Source: Bacteroidia bacterium
Lineage (GTDB): Bacteria > Bacteroidota > Bacteroidia > Flavobacteriales > Flavobacteriaceae
DNA: 64,000 nucleotides
NCBI GenBank assembly: GCA_030428705.1
Contig: JAUIDI010000001.1
Coordinates: 558,001 to 622,000 of the forward strand
Reading direction: 5' to 3'
Part shown: positions 59,526-64,000 of the stretch, one piece after another
Layout of the letters: every line of letters starts with the position of its first letter
Numbering within the stretch: position 1 is the stretch's first letter
Notes under the pieces: model-generated
What the model was told of the DNA's origin: nothing
Databases searched by the model: none
The model's input: only the letters and a program-made list of their open reading frames with translations
Translations under genes and position numbers: made by a program

Positions 59526-62287
59526 AGATTTTTTTCAAAATAATTATTTTGTTTGGTTTTCATTGGATGGTATCTCAAGAGCAAATGCCAACATTGACGC
59601 TCTCTTTCGAAAATTCAAATATTAATGAAGTGTTGCTCGCAATTGAAGAACAGACCGACTATCGGTTTTTATATCTGAAAAATTGGCTGAACGACCAAAT
59701 CGTATCGATAGACTTTAACAATGCGGCTATGAATGTGGTCTTGGATACCGTTTTTGATCAAACGGTATTAAACTATTACATCACAAGGGACCGCAAAATA
59801 ATTCTCACGCAAAATCGAGTCATCCACGATGTATTTCCAGAGGAATTCTTTCCAAACGATAAGGATAGCACCTTGGCAGGTGAAGTATCCGAATATGAGG
59901 AAAGGGTTATCCCGATTTTTTCTAGTACTGAAAAAACTTCCAATGGGATCAGAACAATTCGAATTGGGAAAGAGAACAAAAATCATAGGGGGAAAAAGTT
60001 CACCTTGTCCGGTGTTGCAAGAAACAAAATTACCGGCGAACCCATTTCTGAAATGGCCATTACCACAATGGGAAGGAATGTTGGAACGGTTACCAATGAA
60101 ACGGGGTTTTATAGAATTGAGATACCTGCCGGGGTAAATGTCATTGAAACAAGTGCTTTGGGCATTGAGAGCTCAAGAACTAGGGTAATTATCTTCAATG
60201 ACGGGAAATTGGACTTTGACCTTGGTGAAGGGCTCGAGGTTTTGGATGAGGTTATTGTAGAGGCCGATGCCACCAAAAATGTTGAGCAGGTAGCTATGGG
60301 TGTTACCGAGGTCGAAATAGAGAAAATCAAGACCATTCCACTAGTAATGGGTGAGCGTGATATGTTAAAAGTAGCCGCTACCATGCCGGGAATAACCACC
60401 GCAGGAGAGGGTGCCTCGGGGTTTAATGTAAGAGGTGGCAGGGCCGATCAGAACCTGATTTTACTGGATAATGCGGTCATTTATAATCCGACCCATTTTT
60501 TCGGAATTTTCTCGGCATTAAATCCTTTTACCTCGAACTCCATCGATATTTATAAAGGAAATATTCCCACCGAATACGGTGGGAGACTGTCATCGGTATT
60601 CGACGTCAAAACAAAAGATGGCAATGTTCAAAAATTTTCGGGAGAGGCTTCCCTAGGCCCTGTTACGGGAAATCTCACTTTAGAAATGCCAATTGTTAAA
60701 GGACGATCATCATTATTGGTCGGGGGTAGGGCCACATATTCGCGATGGATTCTGAGATCCTTGAAGGAAGAATCCTTGAAAAACAGCAAGGCATCATTTT
60801 ATGATGCCATTGCCAAGTACTCGCACCATGTAAATGAAAACAATGATATCAAACTGACCGGCTACTATAGCAATGATGCTTTCAATGTTACTTCAGACTC
60901 CCTATTTGGTTATAGCAATAGGTTAGGATCTTTTGAATGGAGCCATAAATTCAACGAAAAGCATAAGTCGAGTCTCCTTTTGGCGAATAGCGAATACAAG
61001 TTCAACATACAATTTGAGGAAGGTTCGCCGGGTGATTTCGATTTAGGTTACCGGATCAATGAAACCCAATTAAAGCTTAAAATGAAGTATCTGGGCGGAA
61101 AAGCACATAATTTTGATTACGGTTTTTCCTCTAAGTTGTACAAAGTCGATCCAGGTACGATAACCCCCTTAGGGACAGAATCGAAAGTTGCGGAAAATAG
61201 CATTCCGGAAGAGCGAGGTTGGGAGTCCGCAGTGTTTGTTTCCGATGAATTTAAACCAAGCGAAAAATTGGCCTTGAACTTTGGCCTGCGCTATTCCTTT
61301 TTCGCGGCCTTGGGAGAATCCATCCAACGGGTCTATGAAGAAGGTGCCCCTAAAAATGAGGGCACCTTTCTTGAGGAGAAACAATTTAGTAAAAACGAGG
61401 CTATCAAAACATACGACGGATTGGAGGCCCGACTTGGAGTACGCTATTTTCTTGGCCCTGATTTCTCGATCAAGGCAAGTTATAATAATACATTGCAATA
61501 CATACATACATTGTCGAACAATACAACCGCTTCTCCCACGGATACTTGGAAACTTTCAGACCTGAACATCAGACCACAAAGGGCCGATCAGATTTCCGTC
61601 GGGCTGTTTAAGAATTTGGACAATAATCGCTATGAACTGAGTCTTGAAGGTTACTACAAGAGATTGAAGGACATTATCGACTACAAGATCGGGGCGGAAC
61701 TGCTTTTGAACGAGGCGATCGAGACCGAGGTGCTTCAGGGGGAAGGCAAAGCCTATGGCGTTGAGTTTTTGTTAAAGAAGAACGAAGGTAGACTCAACGG
61801 TTGGCTGGGTTATACCTTTTCAAGGTCGCTGACCAAGTTTGATGGTGATTTTGAGGGAGAGCGTATCAACAATGGTGAATATTTTCCATCAAACTTTGAC
61901 AAACCCCATGATTTAAGCTTGGTCGCAAATTACAAATTGACCAAACGATTTAGTTTTTCGACCAATTTTGTATATCAGACCGGTAGACCGGTAACCTTTC
62001 CTGTAGGGAGTTATGTCTACAAGGGAGAAGAATTGGTTTTCTATAGTGATAGAAATAAGTTCAGAATACCTGATTATTATCGTCTCGATGTTAGCTTCAA
62101 TGTTGAGGGAAACCATAGGATCAAGAAGTTCGCACATAGTTTTTGGAATATTTCAATCTACAATTTGTTGGGGAGAAATAATCCTTACTCGGTATTTTTC
62201 GTAACGGAAAACGGACAGGTAAAAGCATATAAAAGCTCTATATTTTCGGTTCCCATTCCCACGATAACGTATAATTTCAAATTTTAG
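59522..62287 (+). CDS. TonB-dependent receptor with STN domain, copy 2
   Basis: A 921-aa paralogue of the receptor at 48796-51597 and collinear with it throughout. The signal peptide ends near MVSQ. STN is about residues 25-100 (LTLSFENSNINEVLLAIEEQ). The carboxypeptidase-regulatory-like domain is about 158-235 (FTLSGVARNKITGEPISE), the plug about 275-370 (GFNVRGGRADQNLILLDNAV), and the barrel ends TYNFKF. Long stretches are near-identical to copy 1, including HTLSNNTT and WLGYTFSRSL. The linker between STN and the regulatory-like domain differs more. It is coupled to the 249-aa gene upstream, and a DUF4249 gene starts 2 bases after its stop. Confidence 0.95.
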   Translation: MKIFFKIIILFGFHWMVSQEQMPTLTLSFENSNINEVLLAIEEQTDYRFLYLKNWLNDQIVSIDFNNAAMNVVLDTVFDQTVLNYYITRDRKIILTQNRVIHDVFPEEFFPNDKDSTLAGEVSEYEERVIPIFSSTEKTSNGIRTIRIGKENKNHRGKKFTLSGVARNKITGEPISEMAITTMGRNVGTVTNETGFYRIEIPAGVNVIETSALGIESSRTRVIIFNDGKLDFDLGEGLEVLDEVIVEADATKNVEQVAMGVTEVEIEKIKTIPLVMGERDMLKVAATMPGITTAGEGASGFNVRGGRADQNLILLDNAVIYNPTHFFGIFSALNPFTSNSIDIYKGNIPTEYGGRLSSVFDVKTKDGNVQKFSGEASLGPVTGNLTLEMPIVKGRSSLLVGGRATYSRWILRSLKEESLKNSKASFYDAIAKYSHHVNENNDIKLTGYYSNDAFNVTSDSLFGYSNRLGSFEWSHKFNEKHKSSLLLANSEYKFNIQFEEGSPGDFDLGYRINETQLKLKMKYLGGKAHNFDYGFSSKLYKVDPGTITPLGTESKVAENSIPEERGWESAVFVSDEFKPSEKLALNFGLRYSFFAALGESIQRVYEEGAPKNEGTFLEEKQFSKNEAIKTYDGLEARLGVRYFLGPDFSIKASYNNTLQYIHTLSNNTTASPTDTWKLSDLNIRPQRADQISVGLFKNLDNNRYELSLEGYYKRLKDIIDYKIGAELLLNEAIETEVLQGEGKAYGVEFLLKKNEGRLNGWLGYTFSRSLTKFDGDFEGERINNGEYFPSNFDKPHDLSLVANYKLTKRFSFSTNFVYQTGRPVTFPVGSYVYKGEELVFYSDRNKFRIPDYYRLDVSFNVEGNHRIKKFAHSFWNISIYNLLGRNNPYSVFFVTENGQVKAYKSSIFSVPIPTITYNFKF

Positions 62288-62289
62288 AA

Positions 62290-63480
62290 ATGCATCGATC
62301 ACTGCCTATTACACTGAAAAGGATGAGTCGAATCGCGATAACTATCGCGATTGGCACTTTGGTGAAGATGTGCGTTGAGCCTTTCGAAGTAGAAACGCAA
62401 GATTTCGAGAAAGCATTGGTCGTAGATGCCACGATAACCGACGAACTGAAACGGCAACAGATTTTATTGAGCCGAACCTTTTTGTTGAAAGAGTTCGATC
62501 CTGTTGCAGAAGAAAATGCCATGGTCAAGATTATCGACGATCTTCAGAACGAATACCTTTTTCAGGAAGTGGAGCCTGGAAGATACGAATCGGTCGATGT
62601 ATTCGGTGCCGAAAGCAATAGAGGTTATCAACTAATAATCACACTTCAAAACGGGAATTCTTATAGCTCTGAATTAGAGAGGTTATCGTCAACAAACCTT
62701 ATTGATAGTTTATCGGTAACAAGGACAAAAAATGAAAATGATGAAGAAGGTATATCGATATCCGTGATGTTTGGTTCTTCGACCGACCCACTATATTACA
62801 GATATGAATATGAAGAAGCGTATAAAATAATCGCCCCACAATGGAAAGGAGAGCGATTGATATTTTCAAGTTCGGGAGAGGCTTTTATATTTCCCATTGA
62901 AAGAGAAGAACGCGTGTGCTATGCAGAAGCAGTTTCAAGCGGTATAATTCTGGGCAGTTCATTTGGACCGACCGGAGACCCCAAAAACAGCTTTGAAGTC
63001 CGGTTCATCGATCGGAACAATACGATAATATCGCATCGCTATAGTATTCTCGTCAAGCAATTTGAGATATCAAAGCAGGCTTACGACTACCTTGAACTGC
63101 TCAAGAGGTTTTCGGGTCAGGGCAATCTACTTTCGCAGACCCAACCCGGTTTTTTTGACAGTAATGTCCATTTCGACGGTGAGGGAGATCAGCGGGTCTT
63201 AGGCTTTTTTGATATTTCTGCGGTTTCTACCCGAAGAATATTTTTGGACTATATCGATTATTTTCCCGATGAGGAACTGCCGCCCTACGTAGATGAAGAT
63301 TGCTCGCCTTATGTCGCTGGCCCTGGCACCAATCCTACTTTATCCTATTTGCTAAACAACAATCTTGTTAGATATTATTCAACGGACCCTCTTTCAGGGA
63401 ATATTTCGGTTGTACCAAGAATTTGCGCCGATTGCACGCTCTTGGGAGATACGGAGGTGCCAGAATTTTGGGAAGAATGA
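62290..63480 (+). CDS. DUF4249 outer-membrane lipoprotein, copy 5
   Basis: A 396-aa DUF4249 lipoprotein of the second locus, the shortest of the five. Lipobox-like LVKMC precedes mature C-V-E-P-F-E-V. An internal ATG at 62323 (MSRIAITIAIG) would give a more ordinary signal peptide. The family blocks VVDATITDELKRQQILLSRT, YRYEYEEAYKIIAPQWKGER and ISHRYSILVKQFEISKQAYD are present, and the ending is CADCTLLGDTEVPEFWEE (Ala for the usual Gly). Its stop overlaps the start of the next MG2 gene. Confidence 0.9.
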   Translation: MHRSLPITLKRMSRIAITIAIGTLVKMCVEPFEVETQDFEKALVVDATITDELKRQQILLSRTFLLKEFDPVAEENAMVKIIDDLQNEYLFQEVEPGRYESVDVFGAESNRGYQLIITLQNGNSYSSELERLSSTNLIDSLSVTRTKNENDEEGISISVMFGSSTDPLYYRYEYEEAYKIIAPQWKGERLIFSSSGEAFIFPIEREERVCYAEAVSSGIILGSSFGPTGDPKNSFEVRFIDRNNTIISHRYSILVKQFEISKQAYDYLELLKRFSGQGNLLSQTQPGFFDSNVHFDGEGDQRVLGFFDISAVSTRRIFLDYIDYFPDEELPPYVDEDCSPYVAGPGTNPTLSYLLNNNLVRYYSTDPLSGNISVVPRICADCTLLGDTEVPEFWEE

Positions 63481-64000
63481 ATGAACTTAAGATAAGATCA
63501 AAATATTTTTTGGCCCTTTGGTTGATGGCCTTGGTTTGTACTGTACATGGGCAAACAGCTATGCATGAAACTGAAAAGGCGAATATTTTAAAGGCTATTC
63601 CCAAAGAAGATGTTTTCATTCATCAAAATGCTTCTACACTTTTTGTAGGTGAAAGACTATTTTATAAGATGTATTGTTTGGATCAGGAAACGGATCTTTT
63701 GAGTGCTATCAGTAAGATTGGGTATGTAGAGCTGGTAGGGGCTGATAAGCGTTCAATATTCATGCATAAGGTTAGATTAGTGAATGGCACAGGCGAAGGA
63801 GATTTCTTCATCCCAGCAAATGTTCCTACTGGTAACTATAAACTTTTGGGATATACCAGATGGATGAAAAACAACCCTGTAAATAGATACTACATTAGTG
63901 ATGTCAATATTATTAATTTATATCTGACCGATGAGAATTCTCTTGAAACCGAATTGGATTCGACAAGCAGCGTCCAAGCTTCTTTAAGAGGAAAACGGAC
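63477..64000 (+). CDS. MG2-domain secreted protein, partial (runs off window)
   Basis: The first 174 codons of a second MG2-type protein; no stop occurs before the window ends. The start ATG 63477 overlaps the DUF4249 stop (ATGA). The signal peptide LALWLMALVCTVHGQ is followed by the MG2 pattern EDVFIHQNASTLFVGERLFY, IGYVELVGADK, VNGTGEGDFFIPANVPTGNY and LLGYTRWMKN. These align directly with the protein at 56829-58634 (YIELVG, GDFFIPVSIPSGNYKL, YTQWMKN). It confirms that the second locus repeats the receptor-DUF4249-MG2 order. Confidence 0.88.
   Translation, partial: MNELKIRSKYFLALWLMALVCTVHGQTAMHETEKANILKAIPKEDVFIHQNASTLFVGERLFYKMYCLDQETDLLSAISKIGYVELVGADKRSIFMHKVRLVNGTGEGDFFIPANVPTGNYKLLGYTRWMKNNPVNRYYISDVNIINLYLTDENSLETELDSTSSVQASLRGKR

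Overview
The window comes from a member of the Bacteroidota, most likely a marine Flavobacteriaceae (Maribacter/Zobellia/Arenibacter-like; the genus is a guess). The evidence is: two TonB-dependent receptors with STN domains, DUF4249 lipoproteins, MG2-domain proteins, a BatA-type protein, recognisable TAnnTTTG -7 promoter elements, an absence of obvious Shine-Dalgarno sequences, frequent TTG/GTG starts, and housekeeping gene orders typical of flavobacteria (ftsK-lolA-lptF/G-ribBA; pabB-hydrolase-tilS-dsbD). I see no insertion sequence, prophage, CRISPR array or rRNA. There is one tRNA gene (tRNA-Ser, anticodon UGA).

Layout. 1-2.2 kb: a tandem duplication of a two-gene cassette, an ECF-like sigma factor followed by a 47-aa protein, each with the same upstream motif and a terminator. 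2.2-6.2 kb: nth, bcp, a conserved 486-aa protein, a metallo-beta-lactamase-fold hydrolase and an anchored coiled-coil protein. 6.2-10.4 kb (minus strand): a coupled operon BatA-like / dihydroorotase-like / small membrane protein / serine hydrolase. 10.4-11.5 kb: a family 2 glycosyltransferase. 11.6-18.2 kb: a tripartite RND efflux operon (adaptor, pump, TolC) with an AraC regulator upstream. 18.4-24.3 kb: an outer-membrane protein and a periplasmic molybdenum hydroxylase operon with one 2Fe-2S subunit and two tandem large subunits. 24.3-26.6 kb: an apparently AT-richer islet beside tRNA-Ser with an orphan surface lipoprotein, a partial copy of the tRNA 3' end, and a tandem palindrome array. 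26.6-48.5 kb: mostly core metabolism and envelope genes (TSUP exporter, nitroreductase, DegT aminotransferase, RibBA, LptF/G, LolA, FtsK, DgkA, Tpx, NhaC, a trans-sulfuration PLP enzyme with a divergent Lrp regulator, Lpd, an acyltransferase, FMN reductase, PabB, TilS, DsbD).

48.8 kb to the end is the most unusual part. It is a duplicated outer-membrane locus: [STN-TonB receptor, four DUF4249 lipoproteins, MG2/plug-like protein], then [249-aa secreted protein, STN-TonB receptor, one DUF4249 lipoprotein, MG2 protein running off the window]. Gaps within each locus are 0-11 bases or short overlaps, so each reads as one transcription unit. The DUF4249 proteins share a rigid ending, C-[GA]-D-C-T ... 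P-[DE]-F-W, and a mature N-terminus C-[IV]-E-[PR]-F. They probably form, with the receptors, a surface import or assembly machine of unknown substrate. No FecI/FecR pair lies in this locus, although the receptors carry STN signalling domains.

Several core enzymes look chemically altered relative to textbook families: the endonuclease III lacks the iron-sulphur cysteines, the dihydroorotase lacks the metal-binding HxH, and the C-terminal half of RibBA lacks the zinc cysteines of GTP cyclohydrolase II. These are reported as findings.
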